64,000 nt of DNA from positions 83,583,741 through 83,647,740 of the forward strand of contig CM041465.1 of the NCBI GenBank assembly GCA_023213395.1, written 5' to 3'. The notes under the pieces were generated by a model. That model did not search any database. It was not told the DNA's origin and was given only the letters and a program-made list of their open reading frames with translations. The translations under genes and the position numbers were made by a program. The stretch comes from Cycas panzhihuaensis (Eukaryota; Cycadophyta). Shown here one piece after another: positions 1 to 11,179 of the stretch (position 1 is the stretch's first letter; the number at the start of each line of letters is the position of its first letter).

Positions 1-515
1 CATAGCAAAAATATCACAGATATGAACAAATATAACAGAAAATATTAAAAACTTGTTGAAATAAGCGGTTTATAGTAAAAATAAGCGGATCTAAAGTAAT
101 AAATTGTAGATCTACGAAAAACTTGATAACTTTTACATGCAATCGATGCTCTTTTGCAAATGCAAAAAAATATCAAATAAGTAGATAAAAAAACTTGTAA
201 ATCAAAAAATATATGATAAATCAGAGATCTAAATGAAAATAACTTAAATATAAGAATAAACTTGGATGTATATCACTTGCTGCTGAAAAATCCTTTGTAG
301 ATCTGCACAAATCTGAAAATAGATCTCAGTAATATTTGTTGAACCAGAAATATAGCTCAATAATAATCAAAAATGCTGAAATAATATATAGAACTTGCTA
401 AAATTTTTAGAAAATAAATCTAGTTAATATATATTGCTTGTAAAAAAACTGTTGTAGAGTGCCAGTAGATCTTGGTGCTCTTCTTCAAAGCTTCAAAGGT
501 CAAGAATCACCGCCC
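1..515 (-). other. 5' leader of a minus-strand Copia element, cut by the window edge
   Basis: This stretch is AT-rich and I see no coding region. It lies internal to the minus-strand LTR at 764-1156 and the primer-binding-site array at 516-761, so it should be the untranslated leader ahead of a gag that lies beyond the left edge. The assignment is by position only. Confidence 0.45.
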
Positions 516-775
516 GATACCAAATGATGGAAAAAATATGCAGCCACAATGCTTGATACCAAATGATGGAAAAAATATGGAGCCACAATGCTCTGATACC
601 AAATGATGAAAAAAATATGGAGCCACAATGCTCTGATACCAAATGATGGAAAAAATATGGAGCCACAATGCTCTGATACCAAATGATGGAAAAAATATGG
701 AGCCACAATGCTCTGATACCAAATGATGGAAAAAATATGGAGCCACAATACTCTGATACCAAATGATGGAAAATA
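516..775 (-). repeat. Tandem array of a 40-bp unit containing the tRNA-Met primer-binding site
   Basis: The motif gatacc recurs at 516, 555, 595, 635, 675, 715 and 755, a period of 40 bp with one step of 39. Most units carry CTCTGATACCA, the complement of the plant Copia primer-binding site TGGTATCAGAG. The remainder of each unit (aatgatggaaaaaatatgg, then agccacaatg) is also nearly constant. The last unit abuts the LTR end at 764, where the genuine site should be. The array therefore looks like expansion of the LTR-proximal leader. The first two units carry small changes, and the window also shows overlapping short open frames here that are by-products of the repeat. Confidence 0.93.
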
Positions 776-1156
776 TTCTTGCAAACTATGAGCCAAACTA
801 AGCTGCATCAAGATTGCATCAAATACAGCAGTGTATCACCATTACAATAGCATAAACACATGAGAGCCTTGTTGTTCAATCCATTGTAGTAGAATGAGTA
901 TTACAAATCTTCCTCAAAAGTAGGTGGTGTCTAAAGACACTAGGGTTGTACACCCCTTAACATTTATAGTTTGGGGGAGGAGGGAAACTCCTCAACCCAC
1001 AATTCAAATTAATAATAAAATAATACTAACTTAACTCAAATGAAACTAACTCAACTTACCTTAACTTACCTTGACATGTTGAGCATCACATGTCTAAATT
1101 GAGGTGCACAATCCTGGTAGGTAAGAGGGAGTTGAGTGATGACATTACACCCAACA
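764..1156 (-). mobile_element. 5' LTR of a minus-strand Copia element
   Basis: Read on the minus strand, the segment starts TGTTGGGTGTAATGTCATC (plus-strand end at 1156) and ends in CA at 764, two bases from the primer-binding site at 751-761. TG...CA ends, a length near 390 bp and the adjoining site fit a Copia LTR. The partner LTR lies outside the window, so neither the exact ends nor the target duplication can be confirmed. Confidence 0.7.
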
Positions 1157-1199
1157 GAACATAACTGTATACATTTTGAATAAAAGTCCTACTATAACT

Positions 1200-3208
1200 A
1201 TTTAAAATATGATTCCTAAAGAGGCTTGGATGGGAACAAAGCCCTCTATTATAATAGTCAAGTCTTTTGTTGTACTACTTATGTATATATACATGATGCA
1301 AACTAATAAAAACTTGATAATAAGAGTCATAAGTGCATTTTTGTAGGGTATAGTGAGTCATCCAAGGCCTATAGACTCTAGGATCTCTTAGAGAAGAAGA
1401 TTGTTCTCTTTTCTAAGTTTGATAAGGATGTAATTCCTATTATAAATGCTAATGTAGAAAGCATAAATATGAAGGGTGAAACTAGCATAAAGAAAGAAGA
1501 GAGTAAGGAAATACCTATAGATAATCAATATTCTATTCCTTCTTAAATGTTACCTAAATGGTATACTTAAATTATAAAAGATTCATGATTAGTGATATTA
1601 ACACTAGTACAAGTATGTAAACATGCAATTAGGTTAATGTTTCCTTGATGTCTAATGTATTAAATATAAAAGAACCAAAATCTTTTATTGAGGCCAAGGA
1701 TATACCCCATTAGTAAACAACTATGCTAGAAGAGTATAACTTTATATTAAAGAATGATACATGGGATCTTATTAAGATTCCACTAGGGAAGAAAATGATT
1801 GGTTGCAAATAGGTATACAAGGTGAAGTATTAAGCAAATGGTTACATCAATAGATATAAATCTTGGCTTATGGCTAACGGATATACTAAGACTTAAGGTG
1901 TGGACTTTAAGGAGATGTATGTACTTATGGCCAAAATGACCACCATTTGAATGTTGGTTACTCTTGCATCTCACTTTAATTGGAAACTCCACTAAATGGA
2001 TGTCAAGAGTGTATTTCTTTGAGCCATTCTTGATAAGGAGGTTTATATACAATAACCCAAAGGATTTATATAGACTAGTAAAGAGAAACTTATATATAGG
2101 TTGAAGAAAGCCTTATATGGGCTTATACGGGTACTAAGGGTGTGGTATGCATGCATTTATGAATACATCATCACTTAAGAGTGATGTGAATTAGATCATA
2201 AATTATATATTATACATGAGGATGATGAAATACTAATTATAGTTCTCTATGTTGATGACCTCATTTTATCAATAATAATACTTCTTAGATAGATTCTCTT
2301 GAAAAGCATATTTCTAAAGTCTTTAAGGTGTCTAATCTTAGCATTTTGCATTACTACCTTGGGTTGTATTTTTGGTAGAATAATGATAATAGTTTTATTT
2401 CATAGTATAAGTATGTACATAGCTTATTGAAACATTTTTATATCGAGGATTATAAGCCAATGGCTACCCCCATACAAGTTGGCCTTAAGTTGACTAAAGA
2501 GGTAGATGCTAGGACTATTGATGGTACTTTATATAGGTGGTTAATATGTAGCCTCATTTACCTCACTAATACTAAGCCTAATATCAATTATACTATTAGT
2601 GATGTAGCTCATTGTATGACCACTCTATTCATCTCTTATTAGAAGGCAATAAAGTTTATACTGAGGTTTGCCAAGGGCACTATTAGATGTGGACCCTTGT
2701 TCTCAAGTGTTAATGGTTATAGGTGCATGGCTATACTAACTTAGATTAGGCTACAAATATTGATGACTAGAAATTAACTACAACATATATGTTTTCATCT
2801 AGTTTGGCTTTGATTTCTTAGTATAATAAGAAGTAAGCAACAATCTCCTTGTCTTCTATAGAAGTAAACTATAAAGATATAGTTGCAACTACTTATGAGG
2901 TGATTTAGCTAAGGAGGCTACTTAAATATTTTGAACTTTTGTAGGATGAGCCTACATCACTATTTTATGATAATTAGAGTGTAATCTAGTTGTCAAAGAA
3001 TCTAATCTTCCATGTTAAGATAAAATATATGGAAGTGCATTATCATTTCATTTGGAAATTGGTGCAGTGTAAAGTAGTTGAGTTAGTGTATTACATAATA
3101 GAGGACTAGCTTGTAGATATTCTTAGTAAGGCTTTGAGTTATAATAAATTTTGGAGGATCAAGAGGATCTTATTTATGAGAGATAATAAATTATACATTA
3201 TGAAAGGG
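1200..3208 (+). pseudogene. Copia pol relic: integrase C-terminus, reverse transcriptase, RNase H
   Basis: The relic begins in the integrase C-terminal region, with EAWMGTKPS near 1212 and, after a frameshift, HKCIFVGYSE near 1330-1365. RT follows: NDTWDL (about 1753), GCKxVYKVKY (about 1801), DVKSVFL (about 1998) and the catalytic YVDDLILS near 2250. RNase H follows, with TKPNINYTISDVAHCM near 2570-2620 and a degraded end up to about 3170. Several frames and many stops are needed to follow it, most at positions where Gln or Trp is expected. Gag, protease and the integrase core are missing: the minus-strand LTR at 764-1156 probably inserted here or its arrival accompanied the loss. The element cannot encode a working polyprotein. 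Confidence 0.88.
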
Positions 3209-3375
3209 TGTTAAAAATATAATGTATGGTTCACTAATCTTAATACATTAATTTTTAGATAATAAACAAGAGGTTGGCTACTCTTTCTCTCTATCTCACA
3301 TACACATACATAACTCCTTTTTCCTTATTTCTTAATTTTACACTCTATTTAAAATGGGATGTTAATTTCACTCCA
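3201..3375 (+). mobile_element. Polypurine tract and start of the 3' LTR of the plus-strand Copia relic
   Basis: A short purine run (gaaaggg) directly precedes TGTTAAAAATATAATG at 3209, just past the RNase H end. This is the usual order at a Copia internal/3' LTR junction. I could not place the far end of the LTR, and no 5' LTR of this element survives to compare. Confidence 0.5.
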
Positions 3376-3421
3376 TAACTATTTTCTCAACTAAAGCATT
3401 GAGGGTGATTGTGTTCAAGCT

Positions 3422-3559
3422 TAGGATTAGATTCAAGCTTATACTGCATTGATCTACTATAAGAATTATTCCTTATAATTATAGGTGAACTAGGATTAGA
3501 TTCAAGCTTATACTGCATTGATCTACTATAAGAATTATTCCTTATAATTATAGGTGAAC
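3422..3559. repeat. Two-copy 69-bp tandem duplication
   Basis: The block starting taggattagattcaagctt at 3422 is repeated from 3491 almost without change. Both copies contain tactgcattgatctactat and a cluster of attcc/aattataagg-type inverted words. It lies between the 3' ends of two Copia elements and makes no recognisable protein. Confidence 0.93.
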
Positions 3560-3810
3560 CAGGGCACCTATGATTAATTAGAAAAATAAATAAAGAAGGA
3601 ATATAATAATCTAATAATAGGGTAGTGTTGATGAACATTAGGGTCTTCAAACTCCATGAATATATATGTGAGACTACGAGTGTTTTGGTGAACCTCTAAA
3701 GATTCACTACTGCCTGGCACTAACAAATGCTAGAAAAGTATCAACAATATTTGATAAATAGAGATATGAGAATGACTCTAATACCAACATTATCCTAATA
3801 TTTCTCCCTT

Positions 3811-4440
3811 ATAATATCAATTTGGGAAGACTCCAAGCTTATCTCTAAATTTAAAGAATTTTATTTTATTGAGTGCTTTATAAAAATATCTACCATTTGA
3901 TCCTTTGTGTTGTAATAGACCAACTCCAACTCTCCTTATTGTACTAACTCACTAATGAAGTGATGTTGTATTTTGATGTGATTATTTTTACCATAAAATA
4001 CTAGATTCTTAGTTATCTAAATGGTATTTGGTTATCATAAAATAACTATGTGGTACCAATTTATTCCTCTTACAAATCCTAAATTAATCTCTTAAGCCAA
4101 ACTATCTCATAAACTCCTACTATAGTTACCTTATACTCTAGTTCTATAATAGAAAAAGACATTGTTGCCTTTTTCTTTAAACTCCATGCTACTACTACTA
4201 AATCCAAATTGAATATATAACTTGAAGTAGACATCCTATTATCTACATAACTTCCCCAATCTAAGTTTATATAACTAGTTAACCTATAGACCATATCCAA
4301 TAGTATCCTCTAAGATATTTAAGAATTCATTTAGCTACTTGTTAATGTTTTATCTTAAGCTCATGTATAAAGTTGAAAACCATACTAACTGCATACATAA
4401 TGTCTAGTCAATTTGAATTTAAGTAAATAAGGCTCCTAGT
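3811..4440 (-). pseudogene. Copia RNase H
   Basis: VNPTLYK and LTRSLIYLN are followed by DIMYAVSMVFNF and the RNase H segment with SYVDNRMSTSSYIFNL, VVAWSLKKKATMS and EIVWLKRLI (4300-4079). The C-terminal part runs down to about 3811 in a stop-broken frame. In active copies this domain digests the RNA of the RNA/DNA hybrid. Confidence 0.84.
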
Positions 4441-4479
4441 CAACTACTTATAAAGTGTAGGATTAACTGATCAAGATTT

Positions 4480-5345
4480 TTCAAACTTAGACATTTTAAA
4501 CTTAACTTCTATTTGTATTGTAAGTAGCTTGCAATTATCCATATTAAACTTATGAAATATATCAAATGTGTATTTCCTTTCTAATACAAATACTACCTTT
4601 TCGTCCTGCCATACTTCAATGCTTAAGAAATAATACATAAGTCCTAAATCCATCATTTCAAACTGTTTCCATATATCTTCCTTAAATTTTTAGGATAAGT
4701 TATTATAATTCTTAATATATACTAGGTCATCTATATATAAGCCTATAATTAATATTAAGCATCCTTCTAACTTTACATATAAGTTAGGGTCTAATTAGCT
4801 CCTTAGCATTCCTTTATCTTTAAAGTATTTATTAATCTTAGAGTACCATTCTATAGGTGCTTGTTTAAGTTTATATAAGGCCTTTTTAAATCTATAAATC
4901 TTGTCTTCCTTTCTCTTTATTTTAAAACCTTTAGGTTGTTGAACATATATCTCCTCATCAATATATCTATTTAAGAAGACACTCTTCACATTTATTTGAT
5001 GGACTATCTAACTTTATTATGTAACTAAGGCTATAATTAATCTAAATATTTCTAACCTTGCAACTGGTGTAAATGTTTCATTATAGTTTATGCATTAAAC
5101 TTAAGTATAACCCTTTATAACTAATTGTACCTTATACTTATCAATTGAACTATTTAATTTATACTTGGTCTTGTAGACCTATTTTGTCCCAATGATATTT
5201 TTCCTTAGTGATAAATCAAATAACTCCTAAGTGTCATTCTTCACTAAGGTGCTATATTCTTCCTTTATTACTTCTTTCCATTTATTTTGACTATTTTCCT
5301 TTTCAAAGTTTTGAGGCTTATTTAACTCCATAATTTAAGTCATAA
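4480..5345 (-). pseudogene. Copia reverse transcriptase
   Basis: The RT begins near the block equivalent to W-x-x-A-x-x-E-E and continues through VYKTKYKLNSSIDKYK and INVKSVFLNRYIDEEIYVQQ to PKGFKIKRK and KALYKLKQAP (4989-4795). The catalytic motif YIDDLVYI is intact near 4720. GLMYYFLSIEV and CKLLTIQIEVKF mark the thumb/connection. Premature stops fall mostly at Gln and Trp positions of the Copia RT consensus. It would copy element RNA into cDNA in the particle. Confidence 0.87.
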
Positions 5346-6377
5346 TTATAAAATTTACCCTTTGAGATCTAGTTGTCCTTTTCTCAAAGTTAGTGTTTAA
5401 AATATCTCGAGGGTTATGACCCGTTTTTATCCATTTTAAAACATTTTAATTTAAAGTAGATGGACTTGCTCCACTTGTATTAGGTATATTTATGCCAATT
5501 GAATTAGATTCTACATCAACCATAATGCTTTTACCTTTATCTTTTTTAATAACTTCCTCTTGATAGAATTCATCTTCACTAAAGATGATATTCTTACTTA
5601 TGATGATTCTTTTATCCTTTAGGTTATATAATTTATAGGATCTTGATATATCACTATATCCTATAAATATGCACTTAGTACATTTATCATTCAACTTGGT
5701 CCTTCTTTATTTTAGAACATTAACATAATTTATACACCTAAAAACTCTTAAGCATTTAATACTTGGCTTGTAACCTATCCAAGACTCTTAAGGTATAATC
5801 CATCTCATTACGTTTTTATGCATTACTTATTTTTCCTTTTGGCTACCCTATATTTTCAAGGAATGTAAGATTAGTGAGTTGTTTCCTTATCTTATTATGC
5901 TTGCAATAGTCCTTAATTCATTTAAAATGAATTCACCTCTATTATTTGATATAAAGGTTAGTACTTTATGGTCACTTTACCTTTTAATCATCAGTTTAAG
6001 ATTAATAAAGTATTAAAATTCATCTAATTTTAACTTGAGAAAATAAACCCAAGTCATTCTTCTAAAGTCATTAATAAATGTTATGAAGTATTGGGCTCCT
6101 CCAAGTGATGTCACATCCATTGGTCCATACAAATTTGTGTACACTAGTTAAAGAGGCTTATTTGTCCTATAACTATCATTTAAGAATCCTTCATCTTCTT
6201 GTTTTCCTACTGTACACCCCTTACAAACCTTTTTGCCATGTTCAATATTAGGTAGATAAATTTCTATTTCTATCATTTTCATCAATGCTAAGCTATTATA
6301 GTTCACACGACTAAATATTTTATGCCAAGTCTCACTATCCATATCAATCAATGCCTTTAAAGCATAATAGTCATTTG

Positions 6378-6700
6378 TGTTGGAGCACGTGACGCTAACT
6401 ATCACAAAGAAGTCATCTTCCCAAACCACCTCAAGGCTTTTGGTGTAACGACAACCTATGACAAGTGGTATCAGAGCAACCAGGGTTCAAAACTAGTCCT
6501 GTGTACCGTGGTAGTATACCCAGAGATACGTGAAGATGTTTACAGGTGGCACTGAGGAACACCGTGGTGGATATGCATGTTGTCTAGGTACATCTGACTC
6601 CTCATGATGGGGGAGTGTTATAGCGCATGACACTAACTATCATGAGGACGTCCCTTCCCAAATCACCCTGGGGCTTTTGGTGTAACGGCAACTTGTGAAA
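6378..6700 (+). mobile_element. TRIM (terminal-repeat retrotransposon in miniature), 323 bp
   Basis: Two short LTRs, 6378-6463 (86 bp) and 6616-6700 (85 bp), share TGTT at the start, actaactatca, ttcccaaa and cttttggtgtaacg. The primer-binding site TGGTATCAGAGC is at 6466-6477, two bases after the first LTR. A polypurine tract gatgggggag precedes the second. The same 5 bp, ATTTG, flanks both sides (6373-6377 and 6701-6705) as a target duplication. The internal 152 bp has no ORF. This is the plan of plant TRIM/SMART elements, which move using proteins of other elements. The LTRs differ at roughly 20% of positions by eye, mostly transitions. Confidence 0.95.
6466..6477 (+). promoter_or_regulatory. 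Primer-binding site of the TRIM
   Basis: TGGTATCAGAGC is the exact complement of the plant initiator-Met tRNA 3' end used by most plant Copia-type elements and TRIMs to prime minus-strand synthesis. Confidence 0.92.
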
Positions 6701-6786
6701 ATTTGAGGGTATAACTAGCTTAAATAATCTATCACTTATTATTTGACCCTTAGTAACCGTTGCTTCAATTTTTAACTTATCCTTAA

Positions 6787-7197
6787 TTATGCACTCATTA
6801 TATCAAAGATAAGTTTATACTTTTGCTCTATCATTTGTTTAACTAATAATAAATTCTTCTTAAGTGTAGGGACATAAAGTATATCACTAATGTACTTAGT
6901 CTTAACAAAATTTATTTGGATGGTTACTTTCCCTTTACCTATTACAGCTTGAGTAGTATTATCCCTAAACATGATTTTTCTTATTTGAGTATTATCCAAC
7001 TCTTTAAACTATTCTTTCCTATGGGTCATATGAGTAGAGCAACCTAAATCAATATACCAATGATCCTTTTCTTCATTACCTATTAGATTAGATAAGAAAA
7101 GTCTTTCATTCTTACTTAGTTCTTCAACTATTATACTTGTTGTTCCCCTTTGCATATTGGACATTTTGATAAGAACAACTATTTTATGAGTTCTCAT
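6787..7197 (-). pseudogene. Copia protease region
   Basis: WYIDLGCSTHMTHRKE (about 7060-7010) matches the Copia protease active-site block, normally W-x-x-D-S-G-C/A-S/T-x-H-M. Here D-S-G reads D-L-G, so the Ser position is lost. Downstream, GKGKVTIQI and YVPTLKKNLLLVKQM (about 6930-6830) match the conserved protease/pre-integrase segment. A stop and a small break separate the two parts. The protease would cleave the Gag-Pol polyprotein; this copy is unlikely to do so. Confidence 0.82.
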
Positions 7198-7479
7198 TTC
7201 TATGGTAATAGGAATATTATATTATTCCTCTTCCTCTACCTCTAAGACTTCTTCTTCTCCCTTAATTCCTTTCTCTTAGACTATATCCCCTACCTCTTCC
7301 TTAATGTTTAAAACCTTAATTAAATTAATCTTAATTAAATTAGCCTTGATAAAATTATCCTTGTCTTTCATCGAATTGACCTTATCCTTGGTGAAATTAA
7401 TTTTAACTTTAATAAAATTTCCCTTAGTTTCTAATGTTTTATCCCTTCCTTTAGGATATTGACCTATTTTTCTATAACT

Positions 7480-8107
7480 TTGGCCTTTATTGGATGGACT
7501 AATTTATCCCTTTATGGCAAATGCATGTTCCAAGGACTCATTACCCTCTTTTTTCTCTTTGACTACTAATAGCATGGCACTAAGTTAGTTAACTCTAAGT
7601 GTTATAAGGTCTTTAGAGACCTTAATGCTTATGGATACCATCTCAAACCTCTTGATGTTAGTAATACAATTTATAATATTTTATACCACCCTTTGTTCTA
7701 GGCCTTATGCCTTAATTATAAAACCATTGATCTCTTCATTATTGTTCATTTTATAATTTTTAACTCTAGTCATTAGTATTTGAAGTTTTGATGTAGTAAC
7801 TCCTTCATAGATGGTCTTCAAAGTGTCCTACGCCTTGTTTTATGTAATCATCTCACTCACTCTTAGGAGGATGTAGCCTTACAAAGTACATAAGATAAAT
7901 GCCAAGACTTCAATGTCTCTCTTTTTATTCTCCTTGAAGGTTTTCTTCTTATTTGTAGTAGTGTTAGGATCAAGTGTACTATATCTATCTTTAATTAAGT
8001 CCCATATATCTTTTAATACAAATATAAGATTTATTTTATAAATTTAATTTTAAAAATTAGTAACATCAAACTTACGTACCATTACATTACTCATGTTAGA
8101 AGCCATA
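7480..8107 (-). pseudogene. Copia Gag, degraded
   Basis: The frame opens with MASNMSNVMVRKFDVTNF at 8107, typical of the short basic start of Copia Gag. It continues with IWDLIKDRY and EVLAFILCTL, then a region resembling the LTR-retrotransposon capsid alpha-helical segment. Stops interrupt it several times. Gag would form the cytoplasmic virus-like particle that packages element RNA. No intact CCHC knuckle is visible. A lysine-rich tail with repeated F/L-I-K-x-N-L-I-K words (about 7440-7310) lies where it would be, apparently an expansion of a simple ttaattaaa-like repeat. Confidence 0.72.
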
Positions 8108-9545
8108 ATAAAGTAAAACTGCTTCAAAAGATAAACTATTTTGAAAGTAAAGAAAGTGCTTTGATGAAGGATACATGCACAAAGCAAGGGTAATAAAGGC
8201 ATATAAACACAAGCTAAATTATTTCCCTTTAACTTTGAAACATGTACAAGTGTCCTAATTAGGACTCAACCTCCTTTAAAATAAAGATTTTTGTATTATA
8301 TTATGATTATAAAGTGAAGTTTATGATAAATTTATTTAAAGGGTCAACTTGTAAGAAGCCCATAAACTTTCATAAAATTTAAACATTAAAATAGTACATC
8401 AAATAATTTCAATAATATCTAAATAATCATTCATTTTATAGAAAATCAAGGTATAAACTCAACACTTTAAATGACACTTAATTTTGATATTTTATACCAA
8501 AATTATACCCTAAGCAATATGAGAAGGTCAAATTTAATAAAAGGACCTTAGTACATAAACTACAATAAAAGGATTACATCAAATTTAAGTCATTAAATGG
8601 ACCACTAAATGAAAACCTAATATAGGTATGTGACTATTCATTTTATTTTAGTAAAAGTGAATATCACTCTAAAGATAATAAACCTAAAAATAGGCCCCAC
8701 ATGTAACAATTATACTTACTGAAGTAGAATAAAGCACTTGAATGAGGTAAGCTCCTTAAAAATGCAATTAAACCCCTTTAAAAAATATTCTCTTAGTCAC
8801 TTGGCTATTGTATTTGACTTACAGGCTATATGATAAGAGGGCCATAAGGTAACATACTTAATAATATATGAAATATAATTAAAGTATTTTAAGTATTAAA
8901 TACTCATATAAATGATGATTTCACCAGTTACTTATTATATTTAAATTGCTCTGGCTTTGTAAATATCCACTTTTTCACTCTAACACTAAGATATATGTAG
9001 ATTAAGAGCTTAGAAAGTAGTGAACTATGACAATAATGAGGTTAGTTTTATAATGAGACTAGATATCTTGTATATATACAATCATAACATACATATAAGC
9101 ATGTTGTAGAAAATGTTTATAAGCTAGGGGTAGGCTATATGGAACCAACTCATAATAATGGTTGGGGTGAATTAAAAGAATGTCTAGTAAAAGTTTCAGT
9201 GGGCGTATGATAGAAAGTAAGGAAAACACTTATGAAATTATATCCAATGCTTGTTGTGAAATAAGCATGGATATAATAAATGTGTCAACTCTAACCAAGA
9301 TGAGGGAAAGATTGGGTGAATGAAGTCTAGCCCCTAAGGAGACATGTGGTGTAGATGGATTAATAGTATAAATAAACAAATCAATCTCATTATCTTAGGG
9401 TTGAATCTTTTCCTTAAATGACTTAAGTATAGTAGTTTTTGAAGAATAACTCTCACAATTCAATAAATTAAGGTTGTTAAAGTATGGCCCTTGAAGAGTT
9501 TATAAATTAGAACTAGTGGGACACTCAATAAGGAGTTTAGGAATC
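8108..9545. other. AT-rich gap without recognisable gene
   Basis: This stretch should hold the leader and 5' LTR of the minus-strand Copia to its left, but I found no primer-binding site or matching LTR. The part from about 9100 to 9545 has no homology I recognise and ends where a Gypsy LTR-like sequence begins. Confidence 0.4.
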
Positions 9546-10100
9546 TATTTCCTAACTACCGAGAATGGATCAAGAGACTGCCACATAGGTAAGTGCAGGT
9601 ATGAGTTTTTATTTCACCTCTCATCACATTCTTATGGTTTTTTTATTCATATGATGCTTGAGTAATTTCTAGGTACATGCTTGTTTCATTTGCTTGGTTT
9701 ATTTATATGTGCTTTTATGTCAATGATGACTATGACTCTTGCCTACTAGCTTTGGAGCCCCTGTTGTGGTCTACTAGTTGGCAAGGCAACCTTTTGTATC
9801 CCCTGCAACTTTATTTTCATTGAGTTTTGGCTCACTATTGCTTGTTCCACTTTGTTCTTTTGTACTTACTACATGTGATTAGTCACCCAAAGGCCTTAGG
9901 GCTAGTCTGTAAAAGTTTAAAGTGAGAATTTGTAGCTTTTAAGTTAATTTTAGTAAACTTCTATTACCCCACTTTGATTATTGTTTGTCTTGTGAAGTAT
10001 CTCATGATATCGTAGACATGTTTGCAATATTGCAAAAAACTTCATGGTGTAATTGTTATAATAAAGGACTTCCAACCCTTCTATAATAAAGGACTTATCT
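9546..10100 (+). mobile_element. Gypsy LTR-like segment related to the LTRs at 19597 and 36912
   Basis: The first 43 bases (tatttcctaactaccgagaa, then tggatcaagag...cacatag) align end to end with the LTR starts at 19597 and 36912. The following GTAAG at 9589 sits at the same offset. Farther in, similarity is weaker: tgcttgtttcat, then later text resembling the aagtttaccatagtg segment. It looks like an LTR of a diverged subfamily. The far end is not clear. Confidence 0.55.
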
Positions 10101-11179
10101 TAAGCAAAGGGAGATCAAGGAGGAAGCCGTCAGCAATCATCGCAAAACTAGTACGCCTCTTCAAACCTTATCCTCCTCATAATCATTTTACCCTTTGATA
10201 ATGGTTCTTACCCTAGATTCCTCTCATTGAAACAAACTCTTTTTCCCCTCCTTTTGGGTTTGTTCTTATTGATTGTATATTCATATAAAGGAAAGGATAA
10301 AAGGTTTAGTTCAAAGGATATCCCTCATTTCATGCATAGGAAAAGAAATTGTGTTAAAAGAAAAAGCACTTGTTTCCCTTTCCTCTTTTTATTTCAATGC
10401 AAAAGGCATATTAGGGAAAGGTGTTACATTAGAATTGCATATAAAGGAGAGACACTACCTTTTTACTTATTTTCTTTAACTCTCAACCACATTGATATCT
10501 CTTTTACATGATTGGTATATAGTCTTATAGTCTTTTTTTTCTTTTTAAGATAAAGGAGATAAAGAGTGCATATTGAGAGTGAGGCTTAATATTCATTGTA
10601 TATTGATTAGTTCATCATATTCTTTGGTTGTTTTGCTTCAATACAATATACACACAAACTATCTCTATTAACTAAAAACCCTAAGCAAAACACACCATCA
10701 CCACACAACCTCAAAGGAATGAACTTGAAAAAAAAAAAAACACCAAACTTTCTCTTCTCTTCTCACTTATTATTTGTTATCACACCCTCTCTTGTAAGGG
10801 AACCTTTCCTTTTCCTTCTAAGAAAGGATAGAAGAAACTCATTTAGGTAGCTCAATAATCTGAGAGGACCAAGCTCTTTATGACTCATTACTCTACACAC
10901 TAACTAAATCAACATACCAACTACACCTACCAACCAACCAAACCTAAAACCTTATAGGCAAAGAAGGGCACACATATTATGCGGGTCCAAAATCAATGCC
11001 CAAGTGGTGCAAAAATACATTTTATGGGTAAACAAAAGCTACATTGTACTCTTTAAGCTTCCATACTTGAAGCCAAACACTTGTAGGTACGTCTTTATCT
11101 CTTATTACCCCTATAGGTGCACTTCTAAAATCTCATCAAAGCAAGTGCCAAGATCATGCTTGTGAGAAAGCTCAATGAG
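10101..11179. other. Non-coding interval
   Basis: Two overlapping short open frames at 10227-10511 have no domain, no signal worth noting and unremarkable composition. I regard them as chance. A 12-base A run lies near 10730. Confidence 0.35.

Larger units (their letters stand above)
5446..6715 (-). pseudogene. Copia pre-integrase and integrase, split by a TRIM
   Basis: The pre-integrase segment reads ALMKMIEIEIYLPN and KVCKGCTVGKQ, retaining the CxxC half of the zinc-binding HHCC motif. The core contains FINDFRRMTWVYFLK (first Asp) and NNRGEFILNEL. The C-terminus (5694-5446) includes KCTKCIFIGYSD. The catalytic region carries several stops. The element at 6378-6700 is inserted in the pre-integrase part, and the host reading resumes right of it. 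Confidence 0.82.
3790..8107 (-). mobile_element. Minus-strand Copia element with gag, protease, integrase, RT and RNase H
   Basis: Reading leftwards from 8107, gag, protease, integrase, reverse transcriptase and RNase H occur in Copia order, each decayed but recognisable. The end of RNase H runs into a purine-rich stretch near 3790-3810, followed by TGTTGGTATTAG at 3789, a likely 3' LTR start. That same string resembles a primer-binding site with two C-to-T changes, so the junction is ambiguous. No 5' LTR was found right of 8107. A 323-bp TRIM (6378-6700) interrupts the gag-pre-integrase region. Confidence 0.85.

Noticed and set aside
516-775. CRISPR-like array
   Set aside because: There are no unique spacers: the whole 40-bp unit is repeated, and the setting is a plant retrotransposon.
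493-811. Three overlapping minus-strand open frames of about 80-100 codons
   Set aside because: They are three reading frames of the same 40-bp tandem repeat, so their repeated peptides come from the array and not from a gene.
3777-3800. Degraded primer-binding site of another minus-strand Copia (TGGTATTAGAG)
   Set aside because: The site directly follows the RNase H end and a purine stretch, so a 3' LTR start is the better reading. It is kept as an alternative in the feature text.
10227-10511. Possible small secreted protein (hydrophobic start at 10227)
   Set aside because: There is a short hydrophobic run, but no homology, no supporting gene structure and a retrotransposon setting; likely chance.
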